A DNA stretch of 64,000 nucleotides from Streptomyces chrestomyceticus JCM 4735. GTDB lineage: Bacteria > Actinomycetota > Actinomycetes > Streptomycetales > Streptomycetaceae. The notes beneath the pieces were generated by a model. It did no database searches. It saw nothing but the letters and a program-made list of their open reading frames with translations, and was not told the DNA's origin. Position 1 is the first letter of the stretch, and each line of letters starts with the position of its first letter. This document shows, in pieces, positions 1-8,581 of the stretch. The position numbers were made by a program, and so were the translations under genes. The DNA is taken from the NCBI RefSeq assembly GCF_003865135.1, contig NZ_BHZC01000001.1, forward strand, positions 4,092,001 through 4,156,000, written 5' to 3'.

Positions 1-1
1 C

Positions 2-586
2 ACGGCGATACTCGACGCGGACCTGAAGCTGGCCGAGGCCGTCATCGCCGCCGACGAGAAGGTCGACGACCTGCAGCGGGACCTGGAGGCACGCGCGATA
101 GCCCTCCTCGCCCGCCAGCAGCCGGTCGCCACCGACCTGCGGATAGTCGTCACCTCCCTCCGTATGAGCGCCGACCTGGAACGTTCCGGCGACCTGGCCC
201 AGCACGTGGCCAAACTGGCCCGGTTGCGCTTCCCGGAGACGGCCGTGCCGAGGGACCTGCACGCGACGATATTGGAGATGGGACAGCTCGCGCAGCGCTT
301 GATGGCCAAGGCCGCCGAGGTCATCATCACCAAGGACGTCGACCTCGCCCTCCAGCTTGAGCAGGACGACGACGCGATGGACCTCCTCCACCGCACCCTC
401 TTCCAGCACCTGATGGACGACCGCTGGAAGCACGGCATCGAGACGGCTGTCGACGTGACGCTGCTCGGCCGCTACTACGAGCGCTTCGCCGACCACGCCG
501 TCTCGGTCGCCAAGCGCGTCGTCTACCTGGTCACCGGCGAACACGCGGACGAAATCGCCCCGCCGGCCCCGGTGGAGGGCGCGTAG
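2..586 (+). CDS. phoU: PhoU phosphate signalling protein (5' end outside window)
   Basis: Reading frame is already open at base 2 and ends at TAG 584-586, so only the C-terminal 194 or so residues are present. The protein is all-helical and shows the PhoU pattern: an acidic helix ending in DEKVDDLQ, then LRMSADLERSGDLAQHVAKLA and near the end GRYYERFADHAVSVAKRVVY, the two E-R-x-x-D metal-cluster helices of the family. PhoU links the Pst phosphate importer to the PhoR/PhoP two-component system and lowers Pho regulon output when phosphate is plentiful. The upstream neighbours are not visible, so operon structure cannot be judged. Identification is secure. Confidence 0.93.
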   Translation, partial: TAILDADLKLAEAVIAADEKVDDLQRDLEARAIALLARQQPVATDLRIVVTSLRMSADLERSGDLAQHVAKLARLRFPETAVPRDLHATILEMGQLAQRLMAKAAEVIITKDVDLALQLEQDDDAMDLLHRTLFQHLMDDRWKHGIETAVDVTLLGRYYERFADHAVSVAKRVVYLVTGEHADEIAPPAPVEGA

Positions 587-742
587 CAGCACCCCACCGC
601 GCACGGCACGGCACGCACGCCCCGGCCAAGAGCCGCCCAGCGGCGCGCCGTGCCACCACGCGCCGTTGATGCGCCGCGCGGGGCGGGCATCCAATGGACA
701 CCGGACGACATTCCGATGACCCTCTCCCCGAGGAGGCAAGTC

Positions 743-853
743 ATGACGCGTTCCCCTGCCCCCGACCCGTCCCCCGCCAACTGCGCCTGCGGCCCGAGCT
801 GCACCTGCGGCTGCCAGTCCGGCGGGCCTTGCCAGTGCGGCGGCTGCGGCTGA
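743..853 (+). CDS. Small Cys-rich metallothionein-like peptide, 36 aa
   Basis: A 36-residue protein with eight cysteines in its last 23 residues, arranged as C-x-C, C-x-C-x-C and C-x-C-x2-C groups with Gly and Ser between them. This is the layout of a metal-thiolate peptide of the metallothionein or MymT kind. The start at 743 is chosen because a strong AGGAGG lies at 731-736, six bases upstream; an upstream in-frame start would not use this site. A stem-loop at 944-974 would end its transcript. Metal binding is inferred only from composition. A Cys-rich structural peptide of unknown role is the alternative. Confidence 0.72.
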   Translation: MTRSPAPDPSPANCACGPSCTCGCQSGGPCQCGGCG

Positions 854-943
854 CTCTCGGCCGCAGCCACCACCGGCTCACCGGCAACGGTCGCCCGAAC
901 GTCCCGGCGGGCGCTCGGGGTGCGATCGCGGTTGGGCTCTTCG

Positions 944-974
944 GGCCCCGCTCGGCAGAGTGACGAGCGGGGCC
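944..974 (+). terminator. Stem-loop terminator after the Cys-rich peptide gene
   Basis: Perfect 10-base arms GGCCCCGCTC at 944-953 and GAGCGGGGCC at 965-974 with an 11-base loop. No U-run follows, as is usual in Streptomyces. Confidence 0.55.
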
Positions 975-1067
975 TCCTGCTGTGCGTGGAGCAGGCCGAC
1001 CGGGCAGAGGGGGGCGCCCCTGTCTGTGGCTGCCGTTGCTGCCCAGGGACAGACCTGGGAACAGCGC

Positions 1068-1108
1068 TAAGCCCCCTACCCGCGTCGAATCCGCAGGTAG
1101 AGGGCTTA
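1068..1108 (-). terminator. Stem-loop terminator of phosphoglycerate mutase
   Basis: Arms 1068-1080 and 1096-1108 are complementary over 13 bases with one mismatch and a 15-base loop. The structure sits just past the stop codon of the minus-strand gene at 1120. Confidence 0.6.
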
Positions 1109-1119
1109 CGCGCGAGGGC

Positions 1120-1881
1120 TTACTTCTTCTTGCCCTGGTTCTTGACGGCCTCGATGGCGGCCTTGGCGGCGTCCGGGTCGAGGTAGGTGCCGCCCGGGTT
1201 GACCGGGTGGAAGTCGGCGTCGAGTTCGTAGGAGAGGGGGATGCCGGTGGGGATGTTCAGGCCGGCGATGTCGGCGTCGGAGATGCCGTCGAGGTGCTTG
1301 ACCAGGGCGCGGAGCGAGTTGCCGTGGGCGGCGACCAGGACGGTGCGGCCGGTGGCCAGGTCCGGGACGATGCTGTCGTACCAGTACGGCAGCATGCGGA
1401 CGACGACGTCCTTGAGGCACTCGGTGCGGGGGCGCAGCTCGCTCGGGATGATCGCGTAGCGCGGGTCGTCGATCTGGGAGAACTCGGCGTCGTCCGCGAG
1501 GGCCGGCGGCGGGGTGTCGTACGAGCGGCGCCAGAGCATGAACTGCTCCTCGCCGAACTCGGCCAGCGTCTGGGCCTTGTCCTTGCCCTGGAGCGCTCCG
1601 TAGTGGCGCTCGTTCAGGCGCCAGCTACGGTGGACGGGGATCCAGTGGCGGTCGGCTGCCTCCAGGGCGAGCTGCGCGGTGCGGATGGCGCGCTTCTGGA
1701 CGGAGGTGTGCACGACGTCGGGGAGCAGGCCGGCGTCCTTGAGCAGCTCACCGCCGCGGACCGCCTCCTTCTCGCCCTTCTCGTTGAGATTGACGTCCAC
1801 CCAGCCGGTGAACAGGTTCTTCGCGTTCCACTCGCTCTCGCCGTGGCGAAGGAGGATCAGCTTGTACGGTGCGTCGGCCAT
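1120..1881 (-). CDS. gpmA: 2,3-bisphosphoglycerate-dependent phosphoglycerate mutase
   Basis: A 253-residue enzyme that interconverts 3- and 2-phosphoglycerate in glycolysis and gluconeogenesis in the cytosol. The phospho-histidine motif [10 protein letters not shown] is near residues 8-17, the second histidine is in [10 protein letters not shown] near 185, and [11 protein letters not shown] and RSYDTPPP are typical of the cofactor-dependent family. Length equals the usual 250 or so residues. The start MADAPYK at 1881 matches family N-termini; the frame stays open far upstream, but that part does not look like protein. A hairpin at 1068-1108 follows the stop. Confidence 0.95.
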   Translation of the reverse strand: MADAPYKLILLRHGESEWNAKNLFTGWVDVNLNEKGEKEAVRGGELLKDAGLLPDVVHTSVQKRAIRTAQLALEAADRHWIPVHRSWRLNERHYGALQGKDKAQTLAEFGEEQFMLWRRSYDTPPPALADDAEFSQIDDPRYAIIPSELRPRTECLKDVVVRMLPYWYDSIVPDLATGRTVLVAAHGNSLRALVKHLDGISDADIAGLNIPTGIPLSYELDADFHPVNPGGTYLDPDAAKAAIEAVKNQGKKK

Positions 1882-1986
1882 GCCTTCGAGCGTAATCCAC
1901 TTCCGGCCATGGCCTCGCCGCGGCCCGCAGTGGAGGTGGGAGGCTGGGCGGCGTCGGTTGCAGGGGAGAGAGACGGGGCGGGTTTG

Positions 1987-3306
1987 ATGTGTACTCGGCG
2001 TGCTTGTGTGGTTACGGGTGTGGTGGCCGCTGCGGCGGCGCTCGTCTCGGGGGCGTCGGCGGGCGGGAGTGCGCAGGGCCGGGACGTGGAGGCCGGCACT
2101 CGGGGTGCGGAGGCCGGTACTCGGGGTGCGCAGACCGGAGCTAGGGGCGTGGCGCCGGTTCGGATGATGTTGCCTGCGCCGAGCGGGGCGTATCCCGTGG
2201 GGGTCACCTCGCTGCACCTGGTGGACGGCGCGCGGCGTGATCCCTGGGTGGCGGAGCGGCCGTACCGGGAGCTGATGGTCAGTGTGCGCTACCCGGCGCG
2301 GGCTGGGGGCCGGCATCCTCGGGCGCCGCAGATGCTGCCCGGGGAGGCCGCCGCGTTCGAGGAATGGAGCAACTTCTCGGAGGCCGTTTCGAAGAGCGTG
2401 GCCGATTGGGGTGCTACCCGTACGCATGCGCGGCTGGGCGCGCCGATCGCGCGGCACCACGGGCGGGGATTTCCGGTGGTGCTGTACTCGCCCGGCGCCG
2501 GGGACCCGCGCACGCTCGGCAGCACGCTCTGTGACGAGCTGGCGTCCCGTGGGTACGTCGTCGTGAGCATCGACCACACGTATGAGCCGCCCGGGGTGCA
2601 GTTCCCGGACGGGCGGGTCGAGTACAGCCGGATGCGGGAGGAGGCCGGGAAGGCCCAGCGGCCGGAACAGATCGTCGCGCTGCTGAGGAAGCTGACGGCG
2701 GTACGGGTGGCCGACAGCCGGTTTGTGCTGGATGAGTTGGGGCGGGGGGTGGCGTTGCCTCGGATGTTGAGGGGGGTGCTGGATTGGCGGGCGGTCGGGA
2801 TGCTCGGGCATTCGGGTGGTGGGTTCACCGCAGCGCAGGCCATGCATGACGACCGCCGTATCAAGGCGGCGGTGAACCTTGACGGAGTGATGGGCTACAC
2901 CCAGGACGACTTCGATCCCGCCAACCCGTCCACGGTCGGCACGGAGGGGGTGGACCGACCGCTGCTCCTGATGGGCATGGAGGGCCACAGCCACCGTACG
3001 GTTCCGTCCTGGAAGGCGGTGTGGGAGCGCAGTACGGGGTGGCACCTGGATCTCACCCTGAACGGTGCCGGGCACGCGAGTTTCACGGATGCGCAGTGGA
3101 TGGTGCCGCAGGTGGCCCGGCAGGCGGGGCTGCCCCGCGCGGCCGTCGAGAAGCTGGTGGGTACGGTCGCGCCGGCGCGCTCGGTGGCGGCGCAACGGGC
3201 GTATGTGACGGCGTTCTTCGACCGGTGGCTGCGGGGGCGGGACGGAGGCAGCGGGTTGCTGGACGGGCCGTCGGGACGTTTTCCGGAGGTGCGGTTCGTG
3301 CGGTGA
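1987..3306 (+). CDS. Secreted alpha/beta hydrolase, PAF-acetylhydrolase/lipase-like
   Basis: A 439-residue protein with a basic start MCTRR and a hydrophobic Ala-rich stretch (residues 5-25) that looks like a signal peptide. A low-complexity part with repeats of EAGTRGA follows (about 35-55). The catalytic part shows VVLYSPGAG (oxyanion region), GMLGHSGGG (nucleophile Ser, about residue 278), a likely acid Asp after LLLMG and a late His in GAGHASFTD. This order fits the PAF acetylhydrolase/chlorophyllase-like branch of alpha/beta hydrolases. The start at 1987 is chosen because the upstream frame is an antisense shadow of gpmA. Substrate is unknown. Confidence 0.78.
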   Translation: MCTRRACVVTGVVAAAAALVSGASAGGSAQGRDVEAGTRGAEAGTRGAQTGARGVAPVRMMLPAPSGAYPVGVTSLHLVDGARRDPWVAERPYRELMVSVRYPARAGGRHPRAPQMLPGEAAAFEEWSNFSEAVSKSVADWGATRTHARLGAPIARHHGRGFPVVLYSPGAGDPRTLGSTLCDELASRGYVVVSIDHTYEPPGVQFPDGRVEYSRMREEAGKAQRPEQIVALLRKLTAVRVADSRFVLDELGRGVALPRMLRGVLDWRAVGMLGHSGGGFTAAQAMHDDRRIKAAVNLDGVMGYTQDDFDPANPSTVGTEGVDRPLLLMGMEGHSHRTVPSWKAVWERSTGWHLDLTLNGAGHASFTDAQWMVPQVARQAGLPRAAVEKLVGTVAPARSVAAQRAYVTAFFDRWLRGRDGGSGLLDGPSGRFPEVRFVR

Positions 3307-3360
3307 GGGAGGCTTTGCTGGAGGGGCGTTTCCGCGCAAGGGCGCTCCCGCGCGGAGGCG

Positions 3361-3894
3361 TTACGCCGACGGACGCTGCGTCAAGTTGCTGAAGGCTTCG
3401 AGGTTGCGGGTGGACTCGCCGCGCGCGACCCGCCACTCGTACTCCTTGCGGATGGCGGAGGCGAAGCCCATCTCCAGGAGGGTGTTGAAGCTGCCGTCGG
3501 CGTTCTCCAGGACCGTGCCGAGGATGCGGTCGAGTTCGTCGGGGGTGACGGCCGCGAGGGGGAGTTTGCCGACGAGGTAGATGTCGCCGAGCTTGTCGAT
3601 CGCGTAACTGACGCCGTACAGGCGGGTGTTGCGTTCGAGGAGCCAGCGGTGCACGGCCTCGTGGTTCTCGTCCGGGTGGCGGACGACGAAGGCGTTGATG
3701 GACAGGGAGTGCTTGCCGACGATCAGGGAGCAGGTCGTGGCGAGCTTGCGGGTGCCGGGCAGGGTCACCACGTACGTGCCGTCGGCGGGCGATTCCCACG
3801 TCAGGCCGGCCTCGTCGAGAGCCGCCTCGATCACCTGCCGTGCCGCGACATCGGCCCGGGAGCGGTCTTCAGCCTGGGAGCGGTCTTCAGCCAT
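3361..3894 (-). CDS. YbjN domain-containing protein
   Basis: A 177-residue soluble protein with the YbjN/type III chaperone-like fold: a helix [14 protein letters not shown], a strand [28 protein letters not shown], then [30 protein letters not shown] and a C-terminal helix. The family has no established enzymatic role and may act as a chaperone-like factor. It starts inside the last 8 bases of mshA, so the two genes are likely translationally coupled, as in other streptomycetes. The first residues carry a short duplication ([11 protein letters not shown]). Family assignment is good; function is open. Confidence 0.85.
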   Translation of the reverse strand: MAEDRSQAEDRSRADVAARQVIEAALDEAGLTWESPADGTYVVTLPGTRKLATTCSLIVGKHSLSINAFVVRHPDENHEAVHRWLLERNTRLYGVSYAIDKLGDIYLVGKLPLAAVTPDELDRILGTVLENADGSFNTLLEMGFASAIRKEYEWRVARGESTRNLEAFSNLTQRPSA

Positions 3895-5293
3895 GGGGTG
3901 ATCGTAGGTGACGGCGCCGTTCCTGCATCGCGGCGGTGTACACCTCGGCGGTCGCGGCGGCCGCGGTGTCCCAGCCGAAGGACCGGGCGTGCCGGGCGGC
4001 GGCGGCGCCCATCCGGCCGGCCAGCGCGGTGTCGCGGGCGAAGCGGCCGAGGGCGCGGGCGTAGTCGGCCGGGTCGTGGCCGGATATGAGGAAGCCGCTG
4101 ACGCCGTCGTGCACGGCCACCGGCAGGCCGCCGACGGCGGCGGCGATCACCGGGGTGCCGCACGCCTGGGCCTCGATGGCAACGAGACCGAAGGATTCGC
4201 TGTAGGACGGCATGACCAGGACGGACGCGGCGCGGTACCAGTCGGCGAGCTGCTCCTGGCCGACCGGCGGGCGGAAGCGGACGACGTCGGCGATGCCCAG
4301 GCGGGCGGCCAGCTTCTGCAGCCCTTCGGGCTTGGCCAGGCCGCTGCCGCTGGGGCCGCCGACCACCGGGACGACCAGGCGCGAGCGCAGGGACGGGTCC
4401 TCGTCGAGGAGGACGGCGACGGCGCGCAGCAGGATGTCGGGCGCCTTGAGCGGCTGGATGCGGCCGGCGAAGAGCGGGATCAGGGCGTCCTGGGGGAGGC
4501 CGAGGCGGGCGCGGGCGGCGGAGCGGGAGGCGGAGGTGTCCTCGTCGGTCACCGGGGCGCCCGTGGAGGGCGCGGCGGGTCCTGAGGGGCGGAAGCGGTC
4601 CAGGTTGACGCCCGGGTGCACCACGGCGACCTTGTCCGGCCCGGCCTCGTAGTGCCGCATCAGCTCGGCGGCTTCCTCGTCCGTGTTGGCGATCAGCCGG
4701 TCGGCGGCGCGCACGATCTGCGTCTCGCCGATGACGCGCGCGGCGGGTTCGGGGGTGTCGCCCGCGGCCAGGGCGGCGTTCTTGACCTTGGCCATGGTGT
4801 GCATGGCGTGGACGAGCGGGACGCCCCAGCGTTCGGCGGCGAGCCAGCCGACGTGGCCGGAGAGCCAGTAGTGGGAGTGCACCAGGTCGTAGTAGCCGGG
4901 GCGGTGGCCCGCCCACGCCTGCATCACGCCGTGGGTGAAGGCGCAGAGCTGGGCCGGCAGCTCCTCCTTGGCCAGTCCTTCGTACGGGCCCGCGTCCACG
5001 TGCCGGACGAGGACGCCGGGGGCCAGCTCGACGGCGGGCGGCAGGGTGCCGGTCGTGGCCCGGGTGAAGATCTCGACCTCGATGTTGAGGGAGGCGAGCT
5101 TCCTGGCCAGCTCGACGATGTAGACGTTCATGCCGCCGGCGTCGCCGGTGCCCGGCTGGTGCAGCGGGGAGGTGTGCACGCTCAGCATGGCGACCCGGCG
5201 CGGGCGGCGGACCGCGCCCGGCAGGCGCAGCCCGGAGCGGCCCGGGAACGGACCGTGGGAACGGCTGCGGAGCCTGGACACGTATTGGCTCAC
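3887..5293 (-). CDS. mshA: D-inositol-3-phosphate glycosyltransferase (mycothiol synthesis)
   Basis: A 468-residue GT4-family, GT-B-fold enzyme. MshA joins UDP-GlcNAc to 1L-myo-inositol-1-phosphate, the first committed step of mycothiol, the actinobacterial thiol buffer. Visible signatures: [19 protein letters not shown] near residue 40, [29 protein letters not shown], and the EX7E motif in [19 protein letters not shown] near 365. GTG at 5293 is used because AGGAGG lies nine bases upstream; the first 30 or so residues are basic and variable. The 8-base overlap with the YbjN gene suggests one transcript. mshD is also in this window, at 13 kb. Confidence 0.94.
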   Translation of the reverse strand: MSQYVSRLRSRSHGPFPGRSGLRLPGAVRRPRRVAMLSVHTSPLHQPGTGDAGGMNVYIVELARKLASLNIEVEIFTRATTGTLPPAVELAPGVLVRHVDAGPYEGLAKEELPAQLCAFTHGVMQAWAGHRPGYYDLVHSHYWLSGHVGWLAAERWGVPLVHAMHTMAKVKNAALAAGDTPEPAARVIGETQIVRAADRLIANTDEEAAELMRHYEAGPDKVAVVHPGVNLDRFRPSGPAAPSTGAPVTDEDTSASRSAARARLGLPQDALIPLFAGRIQPLKAPDILLRAVAVLLDEDPSLRSRLVVPVVGGPSGSGLAKPEGLQKLAARLGIADVVRFRPPVGQEQLADWYRAASVLVMPSYSESFGLVAIEAQACGTPVIAAAVGGLPVAVHDGVSGFLISGHDPADYARALGRFARDTALAGRMGAAAARHARSFGWDTAAAATAEVYTAAMQERRRHLRSPHG

Positions 5294-5505
5294 TGCGGGC
5301 TACCTCCTAGCCGGTACGGCCTGGGCCGGGGCGTGCGGCGCCTCCGAAGCCCGTAACAACGGACCCGGCGCATCCATTTCCCGGTGAGCCCGCTCTCTCT
5401 TCACTTTGCCAAAGCGTGACCTCGGGGGGCGGGGAGGACGGTTGGGGTTGGTGGTGGCAGTGGGTGTGGAGGTGGTGCCGGGACCGGGGCGCATAAGGTC
5501 AGGTC

Positions 5506-6318
5506 ATGGTCCGCAGCTCGTCCGCCTCTCCCCCGCCCTCCCGCCCCCTCGGGAACGCGACCCGCGGCACCACCAACCCGAACCGGCTGCGCCGCATGGA
5601 CCGCTGGATCGCCGCCCACCACGCCGCCGCGCTGCGCCGCGGCCCCGCCCCGGTCGCCGTGGACCTCGGGTACGGCGCCGCGCCCTGGACCGCGGTGGAA
5701 CTGCTGGCGCGGCTGCGTACGGTACGGGCCGACGTCCAGGTGGTCGGCGTCGAGATCGACCCGGCGCGGGTCGCCGCCGCGGCGCCGTACGCGTGCCCGG
5801 GGCTGGCCTTCGCCCACGGCGGCTTCGAGGTGCCGCTGCCGGGGCGGCGGGCGCCGGTGCTGATCCGGGCGGCGAACGTGCTGCGCCAGTACGCGGAGGA
5901 CGAGGTGCCCGCCGTGTGGGACCGGCTGTGCGCGCGGCTGGCGCCGGACGGGCTGCTGGTGGAGGGCACCTGCGACGAGATCGGGCGGCGGCACGTGTGG
6001 GTGGCGCTGGGCCCCGAAGGGCCGCGCACGGTCACCTTCGCGGCTCGTCTAAGCGCGCTCGAAACACCGTCCGACCTGGCCGAACGGCTGCCGAAGGCGC
6101 TGATCCACCGCAATGTGCCGGGCCAGCCCGTGCACGCGTTCCTGCGCGACTTCGACCGGGCGTGGGCGGCGGCCGCCCCGTACGCCTCGCTGGGCGCGCG
6201 GCAGCGGTGGATGCGCAGCGTGCTCGCGCTGAGTACGGCGTGGCCGCTGGCCGACGGGCCCCGGCGGTGGCGGCAGGGGGAGGTCACCGTGCGGTGGGAG
6301 GCGGTCGCGCCGGTGTGA
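5506..6318 (+). CDS. Class I SAM-dependent methyltransferase-like protein
   Basis: A 270-residue protein. The Rossmann methyltransferase core is recognisable: VAVDLGYGAAPWTAVEL (motif I, about residues 48-64), VVGVEIDPARV (motif II), LIRAANVLRQY and LAPDGLLVEGTCDEIGRR. It is divergently transcribed from mshA. A TAAGGT element at 5494-5499 sits seven bases before the ATG, so the mRNA may be leaderless. Substrate is unknown. The Pro-Leu-rich first 20 residues and the motif I sequence without GxGxG suggest a divergent member whose catalytic activity is not certain. Confidence 0.78.
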   Translation: MVRSSSASPPPSRPLGNATRGTTNPNRLRRMDRWIAAHHAAALRRGPAPVAVDLGYGAAPWTAVELLARLRTVRADVQVVGVEIDPARVAAAAPYACPGLAFAHGGFEVPLPGRRAPVLIRAANVLRQYAEDEVPAVWDRLCARLAPDGLLVEGTCDEIGRRHVWVALGPEGPRTVTFAARLSALETPSDLAERLPKALIHRNVPGQPVHAFLRDFDRAWAAAAPYASLGARQRWMRSVLALSTAWPLADGPRRWRQGEVTVRWEAVAPV

Positions 6319-6348
6319 GGCGGGCGCGCCGAGGTGCGGCGGCCGACA

Positions 6349-6391
6349 GGGTCCGGCCCGGCCGCCCCGTCGGGCAGGCCGGGCCGGACCC
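6349..6391. terminator. Bidirectional terminator between convergent genes
   Basis: Perfect 15-base arms at 6349-6363 and 6377-6391 with a 13-base loop, lying between the stop of the plus-strand methyltransferase (6318) and the stop of minus-strand hsp20 (6397). Confidence 0.75.
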
Positions 6392-6396
6392 GTACC

Positions 6397-6822
6397 TCAG
6401 TGGGAGAGCTGCTTGCGCGAGCTCCCGCCCGCGATCTCGATCTTGCGTGGCTTGGCCCGTTCCGCGACCGGGATGCGCAGGGTCAGGACGCCGTTCTCGT
6501 ACGCCGCGTCCACCCGGTCGCTGTCGAGCGTGTCACCGAGGAAGAGCTGCCGGCTGAACTTGCCCGCCGTACGTTCGCTCGCGATCATCTCGGCGCCCTC
6601 GGGGGCGGTGGAGGCGCGCTCGGCGCGGACGGTCAGCACATTGCGCTCGATGTCCAGGTCGATCGTCTCCGGGTCGACCCCCGGCAGATCGAAGTGGATC
6701 ACGAATTCGTCCCCGGCCCGGTAGGCGTCCATCGGCAGTGCCGCGGGGCGCGCCGTCGTGCCGAACACCTGCTGGGTGAGGCGGTCGAACTCGCGGAACG
6801 GATCGGTACGCATGAGCATCAC
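6397..6822 (-). CDS. Hsp20/alpha-crystallin small heat-shock protein
   Basis: A 141-residue small heat-shock protein, an ATP-independent holdase that binds unfolding proteins. Its alpha-crystallin domain covers about residues 30-128: [45 protein letters not shown] and [11 protein letters not shown]; the last contains the family A-x-x-x-G-V-L-T-x-x-x-P motif. Translation probably begins at GTG 6822, seven bases after AAGGAG; ATG codons at 6819 and 6813 are alternatives. A sigma-70 type promoter with a HAIR-like half-site lies upstream (6871-6912), which points to heat-shock repression by HspR or a similar regulator. Confidence 0.93.
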   Translation of the reverse strand: MMLMRTDPFREFDRLTQQVFGTTARPAALPMDAYRAGDEFVIHFDLPGVDPETIDLDIERNVLTVRAERASTAPEGAEMIASERTAGKFSRQLFLGDTLDSDRVDAAYENGVLTLRIPVAERAKPRKIEIAGGSSRKQLSH

Positions 6823-6870
6823 GGGTCATCTCCTTCCGAAGGCACTGGGTGCGATGCCCTTCTGCCTTCT

Positions 6871-6912
6871 GTTGTAGCTCGGAGAAGGAAAATTGACAAG
6901 CCTGGACTCAAG
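6871..6912 (-). promoter_or_regulatory. hsp20 promoter with HAIR-like (HspR) half-site
   Basis: On the minus strand, -35 TTGTCA (6899-6894), a 17-base spacer and -10 TACAAC (6876-6871). Directly upstream lies CTTGAGT (6912-6906), an exact half of the HspR element CTTGAGT-N7-ACTCAAG. The second half, TGTCAAT at 6898-6892, matches four of seven bases and overlaps the -35 box. A repressor here would block polymerase. The RheA operator described for hsp18 is not seen. Confidence 0.55.
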
Positions 6913-6938
6913 GTTTCTGAGGCTGGTTGAAATGGAAA

Positions 6939-6966
6939 GTGCGGGGCGCCCCAGGACACCCCGCAC
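6939..6966 (-). terminator. Terminator of the ppk-CHAD-nudix operon
   Basis: Perfect arms GTGCGGGG 6939-6946 and CCCCGCAC 6959-6966. On the minus strand the stem is followed by a T-rich stretch (TTTCCATTTC), placed 19 bases past the nudix stop codon. Confidence 0.65.
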
Positions 6967-6984
6967 CACCCGTAAAAAGCCGGC

Positions 6985-7431
6985 TCAGGAAGGCACCCCG
7001 GGCCCCCTCTGCAACGCCCCCAGCAACGCGTCCACCAACTGCCGGTCCCGTTCCTGCGTCAGGACGCGGCGGGCCTGGTCCGGCGGGAGCCACAGGAGGC
7101 GGTCCACCTCGATACTCGGGGTGAAACTGCCGTGGGTGGCCTCGGCGGCCCAGTAGCGGACTTCCTTGGGGCGGCCGTTGGCGAGGTAGTGCGTGCTGGG
7201 GAGCCGGGCGCCGGGACGGCACTGCATCCCGGTCTCCTCGGCGACCTCGCGGAGGGCGCCGGCCAGCCAGTCCTCGTCGCGCTTGAGCTTGCCCTTCGGA
7301 TGCGACCAATCGTCGTACTTCGGACGGTGTACGAGGGCAATCTCCAGGCCGTCGGACGTGGCGGAACGGCGCCACAGGACGCAGCCGGCCGCGCGGACGG
7401 GTTTTGCGGGCACCGACATCGCTCCCGTCAC
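6985..7431 (-). CDS. NUDIX hydrolase (MutT-like)
   Basis: A 148-residue protein with a complete Nudix box: GKLKRDE, seven residues, then REVAEETGM (about residues 46-68). The surrounding AAGCVLWR, ALVHRPKYDDWSHPKGK and RYWAA are like the N-terminal domain of mycobacterial MutT1. Such enzymes hydrolyse nucleoside diphosphates linked to another group, for example oxidised nucleotides or diadenosine and inositol polyphosphates. GTG 7431 overlaps the stop of the CHAD gene as GTGA, so translation is coupled; MSVPAKPV, five codons later, is an alternative start. The position behind ppk and CHAD suggests a role linked to polyphosphate. Confidence 0.9.
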   Translation of the reverse strand: MTGAMSVPAKPVRAAGCVLWRRSATSDGLEIALVHRPKYDDWSHPKGKLKRDEDWLAGALREVAEETGMQCRPGARLPSTHYLANGRPKEVRYWAAEATHGSFTPSIEVDRLLWLPPDQARRVLTQERDRQLVDALLGALQRGPGVPS

Positions 7432-8581
7432 CCCTTCCGCGTCGCGGGGCCGGGCTCCGGTACGGGTGCGGGGAGCCAGACCCGGCCGAACACGTAGCGG
7501 GCCGCTTCGGCCTCGTGGCGCTGGTCGGCGTGCAGGACGCCGAGTGCGTAGGCGGTGGCGGGGGCGATGCGCGGGGTGCGGGCCGCCGCGGCGGCCGCGG
7601 CGGCGGCTTCGGCTGCGTCCCGGTGGCGTTCCAGTGCGCGGCCGGCTTCCGCCAGGCGCGGGTCGGTGTCGTCGGGGTCGGTCACCTCCTGGGCGTACCG
7701 GCTGAGGCGGGCCAGCAGCCGTACCTGGTGCCAGGGCGCGTCCTGCCGGGAGGCGGCGGTGAGGGCGTCACCGTTGTACGCCTGGCCCGCGCGGGCCAGC
7801 GGCAGGGCCGCGACGGCCTCGGCGAGGCGCCGGTGGGCCTGATCGGCCAGCGGGAGCAGCGCGTCCGGCGCGGGCCGGTCGGCCGTGGGGGTGAGCGGCG
7901 CCTCCGAGGCGAGTACGGCCACGGCGTCGGCGACGGCGTGGAAGCGCGAGGAGCCGAGCGCCTGGAGGGCGGCGGAGTGGGCGCGGGTGCGGGCGAGGGT
8001 GATCTGCCGTTCCAGCAGGGCGCCGGCGCGCGCGGCTCCGGCGGACAGCAGGGCCTCGGCCGCGTCGGGGTCCGGTGTGTCCCGGGGGCCGGCGGGGCGG
8101 GGCTGTTGAGGTCGGGGTGGGCGGTGAGGCGCTGGAGGGCGCCCAGCAGCCGGTCCAGCCGTGCCGTTCCGGCGTGCTCGCGGGCCAGCGTGCCGGACAG
8201 CCAGGCCAGTTCGCCGCGCAGGTGGTCGGCCCACCTCTCGTCCGTGAGCGGGCGGAAGGTGTGCAGCGCGCCGCCGATCCGCCGGGCGGCGGACCGCAGT
8301 TGGCGGGCCGCCTCCCGGGTGCTCTCCGCGTCCGGGCCGCTCTCGCCGTGGGCGCGCAGGCTGCGCAGGAAGTCCGTCGCCCGGTGGTGCAGGTAGGCGG
8401 CGAGGACGTCGCGGGCGGTGCGTCCGGTCAGTGCGGAGCCGTCGGTTCCGTACGGGTACGGGCCGCCGCCGGGGTACGACGGACCGCCGGGCCGTGCCGG
8501 TCCGTCGGCCAGGGCGGCAGGCGCGCCGCCGGGCCCCGCGGGCTCGTAGCGGAGCGGGGGGAAGTCATGTCGCTGAGCCAC
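7428..8581 (-). pseudogene. CHAD domain protein, interrupted by a -1 frameshift
   Basis: CHAD domains are His-rich helical modules that bind polyphosphate. The N-terminal part (LTGRTARDVLAAYLHHRATDFLR, ARRIGGALHTFRPL, WLSGTLAREHAGTARL) is read from GTG 8581, which has GGAGG upstream and overlaps the end of ppk by 17 bases. The C-terminal part (ERQITLARTRAHSAALQALGS, then AVADAVAVLAS and WHQVRLLARLSRYAQEV) is read in the next frame down to 7428. The switch needs one extra base, most simply a sixth G in the run 8084-8088. The gene is otherwise complete, so a sequencing error is as likely as a real mutation. Confidence 0.8.

Noticed and set aside
982..1986. Long open frame reading into the secreted hydrolase from far upstream
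   Set aside because: It is the shadow of gpmA on the other strand; the true protein begins with a signal peptide at 1987.
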